Assembly: GCA_964448675.1 (NCBI GenBank)
Contig: CAYUZU010000026.1
Location: forward strand, 11,463 to 75,462
Length of the DNA: 64,000 bases
Direction of reading: 5' to 3'
DNA from: CAYUZU01 sp964448675
GTDB taxonomy: Bacteria; Planctomycetota; Phycisphaerae; UBA1845; Fen-1342
How positions within the stretch are numbered: the stretch's first letter is position 1; every line of letters starts with the position of its first letter. The position numbers and the translations under genes were made by a program. This document shows, one piece after another, positions 35,706-44,535 of the stretch. The notes under the pieces were generated by a model. That model ran no database searches, was not told the origin of the DNA, and was given only the letters and a program-made list of their open reading frames with translations.

Positions 35706-36701
35706 TCAAGATGCGCCGGGGCGCTTGTGCGGATTGCGCGCTTCACCCGATCGCTTTCGCGACTGCCGCCGGTACGCCAGCGGTGTCAGTCCGGTCTCTT
35801 CGCGAAAAACGTGGCTGAACCAGTCTGCCGTGCGATGACCGGTTTCGTAGGCGATCCGCTTGACCTGCCAGTCCGTCGTCGCCAGGAGGCGCTTGGCAAG
35901 CTCGATGCGGCGCTGGGCCACGTAGCGGCGCACCGTCAGGCCGGTCTGCGTGCGGAACAGGTGCCCGAGATAAGTCGCATTGATGCCGAGTTGCCGCGCC
36001 AACGCCGTCACCGAGAGGCTCGCGTCGGTCGTGCTGTGGTCGAGCACATCGATGGCCTCCTGGACGGCGGGATGTACCGGTCGAGCCTTCGGGGAATCAC
36101 CTTGCGGGCGACGCTCACCGCTACCGGCCTGCGCCGCGCTCCATCCACTGCAGGCCCATCCCAGTAACTCGAGCAACTCGAGTCGCTTGAGAAACGTGGG
36201 GATCTCGGTCTGGCGGTCGCACACCATGCGCAACGCCGCAACGATCGCGCCATCCCACCACAACGGCACAACACCCAGCAGGTGGCGGGCAGCGCAACGC
36301 TGCCAGTGTGCCTGGCGCGTTCTGCGTAGTTCAGCCAGATGGCCCGGCCAGTGCCGCATACACTCACCACGGGCCGTACAACCCCGGCACGGTTCGGCAA
36401 AGGTTGCCTCGTTGTGTGGGCGTGGCGTGCCGTCCGCGTCGACGTGGGTGTTCAGCCCAGGGCCACCGGGGCCTGACGCCGGGGCGCCGCTGCTTAAGGA
36501 GCATGTGCTGCTGACGATTACCGGCGTGCCGCTGAAATGCTCGAAGAGCTCAACCACCGTCGCCAGGCGGCGTGCAAGCAGATCGGTCACCGCAGCCTGC
36601 CCGGCGACATCGCCCCCGGCGCGGACGTGCAGGAATCGCTGCCGCTCGTTCAACGCGAGACTCCCAGGCGGGGGCCGGCGAGAAAGGCACGTTGCACTCA
36701 T
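35706..36701 (-). CDS. AraC family regulator with Cys-rich PocR-like sensor domain
   Basis: A 331-residue protein; ATG 36701 is preferred although an open frame continues upstream. The N-terminal domain has a cluster of cysteines (EPCRGCTARGECMRHW, later RCAARHL) and the GVVPLWWDGAIVAALRM strand pattern of PocR-type sensors, which bind small ligands or metal. The C-terminal ~100 residues are two AraC helix-turn-helix units: LSVTALARQLGINATYLGHL and VKRIAYETGHRTADWFSHVF. It is probably an activator. The PEP-CTERM gene downstream is a possible but unproven target. Confidence 0.78.
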   Translation of the reverse strand: MSATCLSRRPPPGSLALNERQRFLHVRAGGDVAGQAAVTDLLARRLATVVELFEHFSGTPVIVSSTCSLSSGAPASGPGGPGLNTHVDADGTPRPHNEATFAEPCRGCTARGECMRHWPGHLAELRRTRQAHWQRCAARHLLGVVPLWWDGAIVAALRMVCDRQTEIPTFLKRLELLELLGWACSGWSAAQAGSGERRPQGDSPKARPVHPAVQEAIDVLDHSTTDASLSVTALARQLGINATYLGHLFRTQTGLTVRRYVAQRRIELAKRLLATTDWQVKRIAYETGHRTADWFSHVFREETGLTPLAYRRQSRKRSGEARNPHKRPGAS

Positions 36702-36944
36702 GAAACACGGCCTGGCCCGAAACACAGCCGTAACCGCCGACACCCACGGCGTGGCGCGGTCTTGCCATGCGCTCGCCGGCCCGGGGCGAGCCAGCCGCAC
36801 CTATTTCTAAGATAGCACAGGTTTCGGCGTCATGCGGCGGGAATCGCGGAATCGGGGGTGTGCGACAATGGTGGGGGGCTCCCGGGCCTATGAATCGCCG
36901 CCCGGCGTTGAGCACAGCACGAGCCCTCCCGGCACGTCGCGCGC

Positions 36945-38255
36945 TCACCTGACAGTGCGCACCGTCCGCAGCAGGTCCTGTGCCAGCCGCGACAGCAACG
37001 CGTTCTCGTGCTCGAGCCGCAGCCGATCTTCCTCTTCCGGCGTGTTGCCCCGCCGCAAGTCCGGCGTGACGATGGGGGCATCCACGTCGTAGGCATACAC
37101 CCAGTTCTCCTCGGCCTCGGGCGGGCGATTGCGGCTGACTGACTCGTAGTGGGAGACCGCGATTGCGTAGGCCTCCTTCGCCCGGTCGATGGTGTGCTGC
37201 CAGCGGCGCTGAACCTGCTCCTTGAATTCGTCGAATTCCTGCTGTGTCCCCTGGTGGATCTTCGGGCTCATCGCATCACGATACGCACTGATCAGGCTGT
37301 CCCGCCGCGCCTTTACGCCGCTGTGTGCTTCGCGCACGCGGTCGTTATGTGCTTTAGCAGCGTTTACTTTGGTGGCGGCATTCGTCGGCCTCTTGCGGAT
37401 ATCAATGCGGATCTGCAAACCCGCTTCCAGGATGTTTAGCGACTCGAGGCTATGCTCACCGATCCAGTCAATCGAGCCGGACCGAACATCAATCAGCTTG
37501 GCATTCAGACGTGCCTGGAGCCATGGTTGCCTGATCGTCAGCGGGATGGCATGTGGGCCACCTCCTTCGGCCACCCGAAGGCCGGGATTGTCCCGCAGTG
37601 CACGCTGGACTTCGGGGAGGGTGCCCAAATGGAGCGGCTCGCCCTCGAACGCACCGAGCGACACCTCGTTCACCTGGAGGATGTAGTCGCAGTCTAGGCC
37701 GGTTGCCTGTACGGACCGGATCGCTTCTGGAATGTCCGTCAGCATCAGTTCCGTGTCCTGGCCGGGAGGGATATCGAGCAGGTCACGGAGGTTGGCTTCG
37801 AACTTCGTGCGGTCCGTCACGTGCAGGCCGAGCCGGAGCAGGCCCCGTTCGAGGTACTGCTCGATTCGATGGAAATAGCCAACGGTGCGATACTCCAGGT
37901 TCTGCTCGTCGGTGACGGGCGCGTTCCTTCCTGGCTCCGGGGTCCGCGTGTATTCGGAGGCCGGCGGACCGATCACCGCCGACGCGCCCTTGGTCAACGT
38001 CGCGCCTTCGCGCATGACTGCGTCGTCTTCTGCGACGATCTTCTCCTGGTACGGAATCGTGATCGTCAGCTTGATCGATCGGGTTTGCGGCGGCGTGGGG
38101 ACTGGGATCAGCAGTCGCTCCAGCGCGGTCGGCTCTTCGATGGCGGGCATCTCGGCGAGCAGTGGTGGCACCGATCGCTGGATTGCACAACCGGCACACG
38201 ACAACAGACACACGGTGAACAAGATCGCTCGAACAGATGTAACGGCGATACGCAA
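36945..38255 (-). CDS. large lipoprotein of unknown function
   Basis: A 436-residue protein. No ATG fits; TTG 38255 is taken as start because AAGGAG lies 8 nt before it and the product then begins with a signal peptide and lipobox LLSCAGC. The mature part begins with Pro/Thr-rich sequence, has a beta-rich central domain (LTITIPYQEKIVAEDD; LQVNEVSLGAFEG; WLQARLNAKLIDVRSG) and a helical, coiled-coil-like C-terminus (residues 300-400). The central pattern LNAKLIDVRSGSIDWIGEHS recalls CsgG/GNA1162-like envelope lipoproteins, at low confidence. Confidence 0.55.
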   Translation of the reverse strand: MRIAVTSVRAILFTVCLLSCAGCAIQRSVPPLLAEMPAIEEPTALERLLIPVPTPPQTRSIKLTITIPYQEKIVAEDDAVMREGATLTKGASAVIGPPASEYTRTPEPGRNAPVTDEQNLEYRTVGYFHRIEQYLERGLLRLGLHVTDRTKFEANLRDLLDIPPGQDTELMLTDIPEAIRSVQATGLDCDYILQVNEVSLGAFEGEPLHLGTLPEVQRALRDNPGLRVAEGGGPHAIPLTIRQPWLQARLNAKLIDVRSGSIDWIGEHSLESLNILEAGLQIRIDIRKRPTNAATKVNAAKAHNDRVREAHSGVKARRDSLISAYRDAMSPKIHQGTQQEFDEFKEQVQRRWQHTIDRAKEAYAIAVSHYESVSRNRPPEAEENWVYAYDVDAPIVTPDLRRGNTPEEEDRLRLEHENALLSRLAQDLLRTVRTVR

Positions 38256-38579
38256 GGGGCACTCTCCTTCCCATGCATGGATGTGCGTCGATGTAGAAGA
38301 TGTGGGAGGGAAATGTGACAGCCCCCCAATCTGCGGCACACGTCTTCTTCGTCCGGGGCGCCTGGTGCGCGTCTTTTCGGCCTTCTCTTGGCAGGTCGAC
38401 CGAACTCGGCCGGCCCCTTCGCCCTGATCGCTTTCAGCTTAACCTCCCGGCGCGGGGCCGCCAAGGAGCGCTCCACCATTTACCCGCGGAACGACGTCTG
38501 CCCTATTCGCTCGCCACAGGGCGCGGCCGCAGCAGGGCAAGGCAGAGCAACGCCCTGCCAGAGGCCGCAACCTGCCGCG
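38256..38579. other. 324-nt gap upstream of the lipoprotein gene
   Basis: It lies between the end of the sigma factor gene and the lipoprotein start, both on the minus strand. A Lys/Arg-rich frame covers most of it on the minus strand but runs into the lipoprotein gene and has no ribosome-binding site. Nothing else is recognised. Confidence 0.4.
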
Positions 38580-40262
38580 TCAGACGCCGAGGAGGCGCTG
38601 GATGTCACTGCGGAATTCGACGCGGAGCTTGTCCATCGCCCGCGATTCGAGCTGGCGGATGCGCTCCTTCGACACGCCGAACTGCTGGCCGATCTGCTCC
38701 AGCGTCTGCGGCTGGCCGTGATCGTCAAGCCCGTAGCGGAAACGCAGGATGCGGCGCTCGCGCTGATCCAGCGTCGCGAGCATCTTGTCCAGCGCATGCC
38801 GCAGGGCCGAGGCGTACCCGGCGTCGGCCTCTTCGGCCTCGTGCGTGACCGCGGTGGTGAGAAACTCGTCCCAGCCGGTCTGGTAGCGCTCCAGGTGATG
38901 GCGCTTCTCCGGGACCGAGCGGGCAAAGTTCTTCATGATCGCCCACGACGCGTAAGTGCTGAACTTGAAGCCGCGCGAGTAGTCAAAACGCTCGACCGCG
39001 CGCATCAACGAAACGTTGCCGTCGCTGATCAGCTCGAACAGGTCGTTCGTCGGCGAGACGTGCCGCTTGGCGATGCCAACCACCAGCCGCAGGTTCGCCT
39101 GGACGATCTCGTTCTTCACCTCGTTGGCGTCGGCGAGCAGGTTTTCGATGCGGTCGAGCTCCACCGGCCGGGCCAACTCGGGATCGAGCGCGTCCCGCGC
39201 CTGGTTCGCCTTGAACTTCAGGTAGTTCAGCTTGCGGAACAGGTGCACCTCGCCCTCGGCCGTGAGCAGCGGGATGCGGAAGAGCTGCGCCAGGTACGGC
39301 GGCAATCCCGTCGGCGTGCGCTTGCCGTTGCGATCCAGTGGCTGGCGCAGAGCATGGTCGGGCGTGCCCAGAATGAACGCGTCGGCATCGGATTGCGTGA
39401 ATTCATCGCTGGGCACGTACTCGATCTTGCGCGCCCGGAGCTCGCGCGCCCGCATTTCCGTAATCGTGCGGTACGCCCATTCGATCGTGCCGTCGAAACG
39501 CGTGGCGATGGCCTCGACCGTCGCCCCGTCGACGTAGGCTTCCCACACGGCGAGGCGCTGGTCGTTCTGCTCGAGTTCCAGCGCCGACCGGTTGAAGATC
39601 CCCGCGCCCGGGCGGGCATCGTCGTAGCTCTTGAGAATCAGCCGGACCGTTTCGACCGCCCGGCCAACCTCCTCGGCAATCGTGCGGGCCACCGCGTTGA
39701 CGGTGCAGTCGCTCTCGGCCGCCAGCTCCTGCGCCCGCTCGATGATCTTGACGCGCTCGGCCTTGCTGAGCTGCGAGAAGCTGCTGCCGCGATTCACCAA
39801 CGCGGCGTTCTGCCCCACGAAACGCTGCACGCAGCGCTCGGGAAACAGCAGCCGCATACGCCGATCCGCGAAGCGGAACTTCCAACCCGCCAGGCCACGG
39901 CGGCGCCAGCGGAAAATGGTCTTGGTGCTGACATCGAACCGCTCGGCGACTTCCTCGACCGTCAGGAGCCGGCCAAGCCAGGTGCTGACGCGGATGTCGG
40001 CGTCTTCGCTGAGGTCCTCGGCCAGACCCACCAGGTCGCCAATCAGCTCTTCGCCCCCCAGCAGCCGGCTGTACTCGTCGCGACGGGTGGGCCGGAAGCC
40101 GGTCAGGCCGAAGCAGACGAAGTCATAGGGATAGTCCTTGCCGACCTCGACGACCGACAGGAGAAATTCGATGCTGAGCAGCTGGCGCAGGCGCAGGCGC
40201 TTGGGGCCGCGCTTGAGCTGGGCTGCGAGCGATGCGATGGCTTTGTTGTTGTAGTCGTACAT
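38580..40262 (-). CDS. sigma-70 family factor with multi-HTH N-terminal extension
   Basis: A 560-residue sigma factor; GAGG precedes ATG 40262 by 8 nt. Region 1.2-like sequence is at 321-355, region 2 at 378-450 (EIVQANLRLVVGIAKRHV; LISDGNVSLMRAVERFDYSR; FKFSTYASWAIMKNFARS) and region 4 at 489-550 with a primary-sigma-like helix-turn-helix SKERIRQLESRAMDKLR. Between 2 and 4 only ~38 residues remain, so region 3 is reduced. The N-terminal 320 residues hold an excisionase/MerR-like HTH (LTVEEVAERFDVSTKTIFRW, 100-119) and two more HTH-like units (160-212 and 226-276). Region 2.4 differs from the housekeeping WWIRQAITRA pattern. Likely a planctomycete-specific alternative sigma. Confidence 0.85.
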   Translation of the reverse strand: MYDYNNKAIASLAAQLKRGPKRLRLRQLLSIEFLLSVVEVGKDYPYDFVCFGLTGFRPTRRDEYSRLLGGEELIGDLVGLAEDLSEDADIRVSTWLGRLLTVEEVAERFDVSTKTIFRWRRRGLAGWKFRFADRRMRLLFPERCVQRFVGQNAALVNRGSSFSQLSKAERVKIIERAQELAAESDCTVNAVARTIAEEVGRAVETVRLILKSYDDARPGAGIFNRSALELEQNDQRLAVWEAYVDGATVEAIATRFDGTIEWAYRTITEMRARELRARKIEYVPSDEFTQSDADAFILGTPDHALRQPLDRNGKRTPTGLPPYLAQLFRIPLLTAEGEVHLFRKLNYLKFKANQARDALDPELARPVELDRIENLLADANEVKNEIVQANLRLVVGIAKRHVSPTNDLFELISDGNVSLMRAVERFDYSRGFKFSTYASWAIMKNFARSVPEKRHHLERYQTGWDEFLTTAVTHEAEEADAGYASALRHALDKMLATLDQRERRILRFRYGLDDHGQPQTLEQIGQQFGVSKERIRQLESRAMDKLRVEFRSDIQRLLGV

Positions 40263-40477
40263 CTGGGCACCTCGTTGCGGGTACATACCAAGACCCCACA
40301 ACTTCGCCCGGCCGCGGTGAATCAAAGGAATGAACGATAATCCGCGATATTGATGATCTTTGGCCGAGTGTCGTTGTTGATCGATTCGGGCTCTTGTTCC
40401 CGGGTCTCCTTCCAGCCAATGCGAAAAAGGAGCTATCGATGACTCGCTAACTATTGTTTTCGGCCGAACGACCGCCG

Positions 40478-41707
40478 TCAAGGAGAATCCGGCCCCGCGA
40501 CCCGGTCACGCTCCCGGAGGAAGATATAGTACAGGCGCCCTTCAGAGCCCGTGCGGCCGGCGAGGGCCTCGGCGGAAGGTCCGATCCCCATGTAGACATC
40601 GCACCGACCCGCCGCCCGGATCGCCCCGCCGGTGTCCTGATCGAGCGCGAAGCCGGCGTAAGCGCGCTCGACGACCTGCGTGCCATAACGCTGGGGCAGA
40701 TCGCAAGTTAGGAACGTAATGCATGCCCGCGGGAAGACGGCCTTATCGGTCGCAACACTGTACATCGGCGTGACGGGCGTGTTGAGGCTGCCGAACGGGC
40801 CGCCGGGGGCTTCCTGGAAAAAGACGTAGCGGTCGTTTTTCCACGCGTAGTGGTAGACCTCGTCGGGATGCCGCTCGAAATACGTGAGCAATTTCTGGAG
40901 CGACAATTCATCGCGTCCGATAACCCCGTCGGCTATCATCGCCGCGGCGATGGGCGTGTACTCGCGGCCGTTGTTGCCGGCGTAGCCGAGCTCGAGCATC
41001 GTGCCGTCCGAGAGCCGCAGCTTGGCCGAGCCCTGCACGGTGACCACGTATGCTTCGAACGGGTCACTGAGCCACGCGATCTCGAGCCCGTCGAGCAGCC
41101 GCCCCTCTTCGATCTGCCGCCGGGTCGGGTAGGTCGGGTCGAACTCGCCGCTGGGCAGACGCTGGCCGAGCGTCTGGCCCTCTTCGTCTTTGACCAGATC
41201 GGGAGGCAGGCTGTAAAGCGGGTAGCGGAATTCGCCGCTGCGCTCGCGCCGGCCCTCGAAGATCGGCGTGTAGTAGCCGGTGAAGAAGACCGTGCCCTCA
41301 TTGTCGCAGCCGACGGAGGTATAGACGTCGAACTCGCGGCGAATGGCCGCGTCGAACACCTCTGCGGACGGACTCGTCTCCAGCAGGGCCAGGAAGCGTT
41401 CGAGCGATGCGACGGCGCGGGCGCGCGTGATGTCGAGATAGGGAAAGTAGCGCCGGCTCGAATCCTTGCCCAGGTACGCCAGGCTGTGGCGCACGGCGTC
41501 GCGCAGCGCCGGCGTGCGATGGAAGCCCGGGCGGAAGTCTGGGTATTGCGCCGGGTCGATCTTGCGCAGGGCGAGCTGCCCCGGCGGCAGCGGCCGGCTG
41601 TACTCCTTCTCAACCGGCTGCCAGGCGGCGTATTCGGGGGTCGGTTTCTGACAGGCCGGCAGCAGCGCGACCGTCGCCATCAGGATGCACAATGCGACGC
41701 GGCTCAT
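40478..41707 (-). CDS. mltA: membrane-bound lytic murein transglycosylase A
   Basis: A 409-residue lipoprotein (lipobox ALLPAC, Cys near residue 19). MltA domain: GTVFFTGYYTPIFEGRR, LGYAGNNGREYTPIAAAMI and, in the C-terminal 3D domain, ALDQDTGGAIRAAGRCDVYMG with the catalytic Asp and its partners. It cleaves peptidoglycan glycan strands to 1,6-anhydromuropeptides at the outer membrane. Its presence shows a peptidoglycan wall. Same strand as, and 111 nt downstream of, the GCS2 gene; the sigma factor gene follows by 215 nt. Confidence 0.92.
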   Translation of the reverse strand: MSRVALCILMATVALLPACQKPTPEYAAWQPVEKEYSRPLPPGQLALRKIDPAQYPDFRPGFHRTPALRDAVRHSLAYLGKDSSRRYFPYLDITRARAVASLERFLALLETSPSAEVFDAAIRREFDVYTSVGCDNEGTVFFTGYYTPIFEGRRERSGEFRYPLYSLPPDLVKDEEGQTLGQRLPSGEFDPTYPTRRQIEEGRLLDGLEIAWLSDPFEAYVVTVQGSAKLRLSDGTMLELGYAGNNGREYTPIAAAMIADGVIGRDELSLQKLLTYFERHPDEVYHYAWKNDRYVFFQEAPGGPFGSLNTPVTPMYSVATDKAVFPRACITFLTCDLPQRYGTQVVERAYAGFALDQDTGGAIRAAGRCDVYMGIGPSAEALAGRTGSEGRLYYIFLRERDRVAGPDSP

Positions 41708-41818
41708 GGGATCCTCCCAACGCGTTCTTCCTCCCCCGTCTCGCGCCCCCGTCTGACCACACCGGATGCGATTGTGCCACGAGCGGCCGCACGTGACAAG
41801 CGCCGCGGCCGCCGGCGG

Positions 41819-43054
41819 TCAGGCAACGCCGAAAAGACGCCCCGTCCGCAAGCAGTCGCACAGCTCGGCATACGTCGCCATGAGCTGTGCGTGCGTCGGC
41901 GCCTCGCCGACAGAAGCCGCAATACGCCGTGCAAGACACCCGTGCGACAGGATTGCGCGCAGCGTCTCTGTCGTCGGGACGGTGTCGTCCGCCGAGATGC
42001 ACGCGTCGTAGAGGTGCTGCCAGAGTTCAATGGCAGTGGGACTGGACGCACGGAGGCCAAATGCGGCGGCGTACGCAGGGGCATCGAGGGGCGCCCGGTC
42101 GCCGCGCTCGATACAGCGCAGCAAGATCGCCTCCAGTGGTTCGAGCGGGAAAGCGCGCTGCTCGTCGTAGCCGGCCCATTCCTCGGCAACGAGTGCGCGC
42201 AACGCGCCGACCACGAGCTGGAGAACCGCGACGTCGGCCCGCGGACACTCCTGAATGTCCAGCAGGCGGATCTCGATTGTGCTGCGCTCAAAGCGCGCGA
42301 TGGCCCCGCGCGCATTCAGCCACTCGTATTGCAGCACGCCCCCGGGATCGTGCGGCGCGATCGCGCGGTACAGCGGCTCAAGGATGCGCTCTTCATACTC
42401 CCGGCGGCTGGCCGCGTCTTCCGGGATGACGCGGCCGGTAACCGCCGGGATGCGACGGGCGTTGTGACGATAGAACTCGAGCCGAGCGTCGGCCATGCGA
42501 TGGCGCCGTCCGTCGACGATCGGTGAGCTGGCGGCGAGTGCCGGCAGGATCGGCAATACGAGGCGAATCGCGGCGTGCAGGCGACCGAATTCCTCATCGT
42601 CGGCGAACGGGAGGTTCAGGTGCGTGCTCTGCACGTTGGACCAGCCGTGCCCCTGGCACGAGAAGATGCGGTCAAACGCCGCGTACACGGGACTGTACTC
42701 GTGTGGCCAGAGCACGGTCTGCGTGTGCGGATTCATCCAGGGGTGCATGGCCGTCGGCATGAGCATCGCACCGGCAGGCGCCAGCAAGGCGTTGATCGTC
42801 TCAACGTCACGTTGGAAGACGTCGCTCAGCCCAGCCAGCGTGGCCGCCGGGCCGTTTGTCTTGAGCTCGATCACGTGCAGCACGAGCTCGTTCGACCAGC
42901 GCAGCTCACCGCGCTCGACCTCGGCAGTGTAGACGCCGGCGATTTGCTTGAGCACTTCGTCGGTGATCGGCCGAACGTCGAGCGTTCCCCGGTCGACGAT
43001 CATGTACTCGAGCTCGACACCAAACCCCTCGAACAGGTGCAGCGGCGGTGTCAT
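41819..43054 (-). CDS. GCS2 family glutamate--cysteine ligase-like amidoligase
   Basis: A 411-residue enzyme of the carboxylate-amine ligase group (COG2170/YbdK type). It opens with EGFGVELEYMIVD, the metal/ATP-binding strand, and has THLNLPFADDEEF and RFERSTIEIRLLDIQECP later in the fold. Members join glutamate or similar acids to an amine using ATP. Its start overlaps the RimK-like gene by 4 nt, so the two ligases are made together. Glutathione synthesis is possible but a dedicated small-peptide product is as likely; see the separate finding on this operon. Confidence 0.85.
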   Translation of the reverse strand: MTPPLHLFEGFGVELEYMIVDRGTLDVRPITDEVLKQIAGVYTAEVERGELRWSNELVLHVIELKTNGPAATLAGLSDVFQRDVETINALLAPAGAMLMPTAMHPWMNPHTQTVLWPHEYSPVYAAFDRIFSCQGHGWSNVQSTHLNLPFADDEEFGRLHAAIRLVLPILPALAASSPIVDGRRHRMADARLEFYRHNARRIPAVTGRVIPEDAASRREYEERILEPLYRAIAPHDPGGVLQYEWLNARGAIARFERSTIEIRLLDIQECPRADVAVLQLVVGALRALVAEEWAGYDEQRAFPLEPLEAILLRCIERGDRAPLDAPAYAAAFGLRASSPTAIELWQHLYDACISADDTVPTTETLRAILSHGCLARRIAASVGEAPTHAQLMATYAELCDCLRTGRLFGVA

Positions 43055-44526
43055 GCGGGGCCTCGCTTGCCGTTGCTCCGGCGGGCTTCGATGCGTTCGA
43101 TGAAGAACTGCACGATGCGGTCGTAGAGCTCGTCCCCCATGAGGGCATCCTCGTTGCGGGCGTCGATGCTCGGGTTGTCATTGACCTCGACGACCAGCGC
43201 CCGCTTGCCGACCAGCTTCACATCAACGCCGTAGAGACCGTCACCGATGGCGTTGGCAGCACGGAGCGCAGTGCGCAGCACGACACGCGGGACATCGCCG
43301 ATCGGCACGGCCTCGACGCGGCCGTAGGTGGTGGCGCCGGCCTGCTGGTGGGCGATCTGCCAGTGCGCCGCGACCATGTGGTACTTGCAGGCAAAGAGCG
43401 GCTCGCGGCCCAGCACGCCGACGCGCCAATCATAGTCGGTCGGCACGAATTCCTGCACGATCAGCAGCTCCGACTCTTCCAACAGCCGATCGAGAAGTTC
43501 GTCGAACGCGGCCCGGTCGTCGGCCTTGAACACGCCGGCGGAGAACGAGCTGTCGGGCTGCTTGACGATGCAGGGAAACGCGAACGTGCTCGCGATGCGC
43601 TCGCGATTCTCGCGATGCACGATCTGCGTTTGTGGCACGGCGACACGCTGGTGCGCCAGCAGCTCGGCAAGGTAGACCTTGTTGGTGCACTTGATAATCG
43701 AATCCGGGTCGTCGATCACGACGAGTCCCTCGGCGGCGGCGCGACGCGCCAGCCGGTACGTGTGGTGATCGACGCGGGTGGTCTCGCGGATAAACAGGCC
43801 GTCGAACTCCGCGAGGCGCGCGGCGTCGTGGCGGTCGATGAACTCGACACCGATCTGGGCCCGGCGGGCGGCAGCCACGAAGCGTTGCAGCGCCTTGTTG
43901 TCCGACGGCGGGGGCATCTCGTTCTCGTCGCGCAGGACGGCGAGATCGTAGCGCGTGTGCCGGGCGTGGCTGCGTGGCACGCGGCTGCGGGCGAAGAACG
44001 CCGTCGCGGCCTCGATGACGAATTCATGATGGAACTCGGGCACGTCACTGGCCGCCAGGGGGCGAACTTTCTCGAGGCGCCACTCGTCGGCCTGCCGGCG
44101 GAAATCGACCCGCAGCAACGGCGTCTGGAAGAGACGGAAGAGCCGCATGCTGAGGTCGTCGTACTGGCTGGCAACATTCCGGCCAAAGTACACGCTGAGC
44201 CGAAAGGCGTCTGAACGCAAGCGGCGGAGGCGCTTCTGGATCAGTTCGTCCAGGTCGCCGGCGACAACACGGGCCAGCGTCGGCGAGCGCATGTCCTGGA
44301 TGGTCGTGATGCTGGGCAACGGGGTGTGGCCACGGGCCATGGCCAGCAACGAGACGTAGTAACCCACACTCTGGTAGCGATAGGACCGGCACAGATTGAA
44401 CACCTTTACGCGGCGCCAGAGGCTGTACTCGGCGTGCGTCAGGTAGGCACGACCGCTGATTACCGGGATGTTCGGTACGCGCAGCGGCCAGTTCCTGGGA
44501 TTATCGACGACGATGAGACTCTGCAC
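43051..44526 (-). CDS. RimK-like ATP-grasp ligase with RLAN N-terminal domain
   Basis: A 491-residue protein. Residues 1-160 match the RimK-like N-terminal domain (LIVVDNPRNWPL; GRAYLTHAEYSLW; VFNLCRSYRYQSVGYYVSLL). The ATP-grasp domain (about 275-480) has FPCIVKQPDSSFSAGVFKAD, LLIVQEFVPTDYDWRVGVL and the metal-binding VVEVNDNPSIDARNED. It forms an amide bond between a carboxylate and an amine through an acyl-phosphate. It begins 9 nt after the papain-like peptidase gene and overlaps the GCS2 gene. Ribosomal S6 modification, as for RimK, is not implied by this subfamily. Confidence 0.87.
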   Translation of the reverse strand: MQSLIVVDNPRNWPLRVPNIPVISGRAYLTHAEYSLWRRVKVFNLCRSYRYQSVGYYVSLLAMARGHTPLPSITTIQDMRSPTLARVVAGDLDELIQKRLRRLRSDAFRLSVYFGRNVASQYDDLSMRLFRLFQTPLLRVDFRRQADEWRLEKVRPLAASDVPEFHHEFVIEAATAFFARSRVPRSHARHTRYDLAVLRDENEMPPPSDNKALQRFVAAARRAQIGVEFIDRHDAARLAEFDGLFIRETTRVDHHTYRLARRAAAEGLVVIDDPDSIIKCTNKVYLAELLAHQRVAVPQTQIVHRENRERIASTFAFPCIVKQPDSSFSAGVFKADDRAAFDELLDRLLEESELLIVQEFVPTDYDWRVGVLGREPLFACKYHMVAAHWQIAHQQAGATTYGRVEAVPIGDVPRVVLRTALRAANAIGDGLYGVDVKLVGKRALVVEVNDNPSIDARNEDALMGDELYDRIVQFFIERIEARRSNGKRGPA

Positions 44527-44535
44527 GCAAGGTCC

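Noticed and set aside
38267..38479. Basic minus-strand frame upstream of the lipoprotein (Lys/Arg-rich N-terminus)
   Set aside because: It runs into the lipoprotein coding region out of frame and has no start signal; composition alone does not support a gene.
38388..40340. 650-codon open frame on the plus strand
   Set aside because: Antisense to the sigma factor gene, whose motifs are unambiguous on the minus strand.
43051..44526. Ribosomal protein S6 modification enzyme RimK
   Set aside because: The RLAN N-terminal domain and operon partners place it in a different RimK-like subgroup, and no rpsF gene is near.
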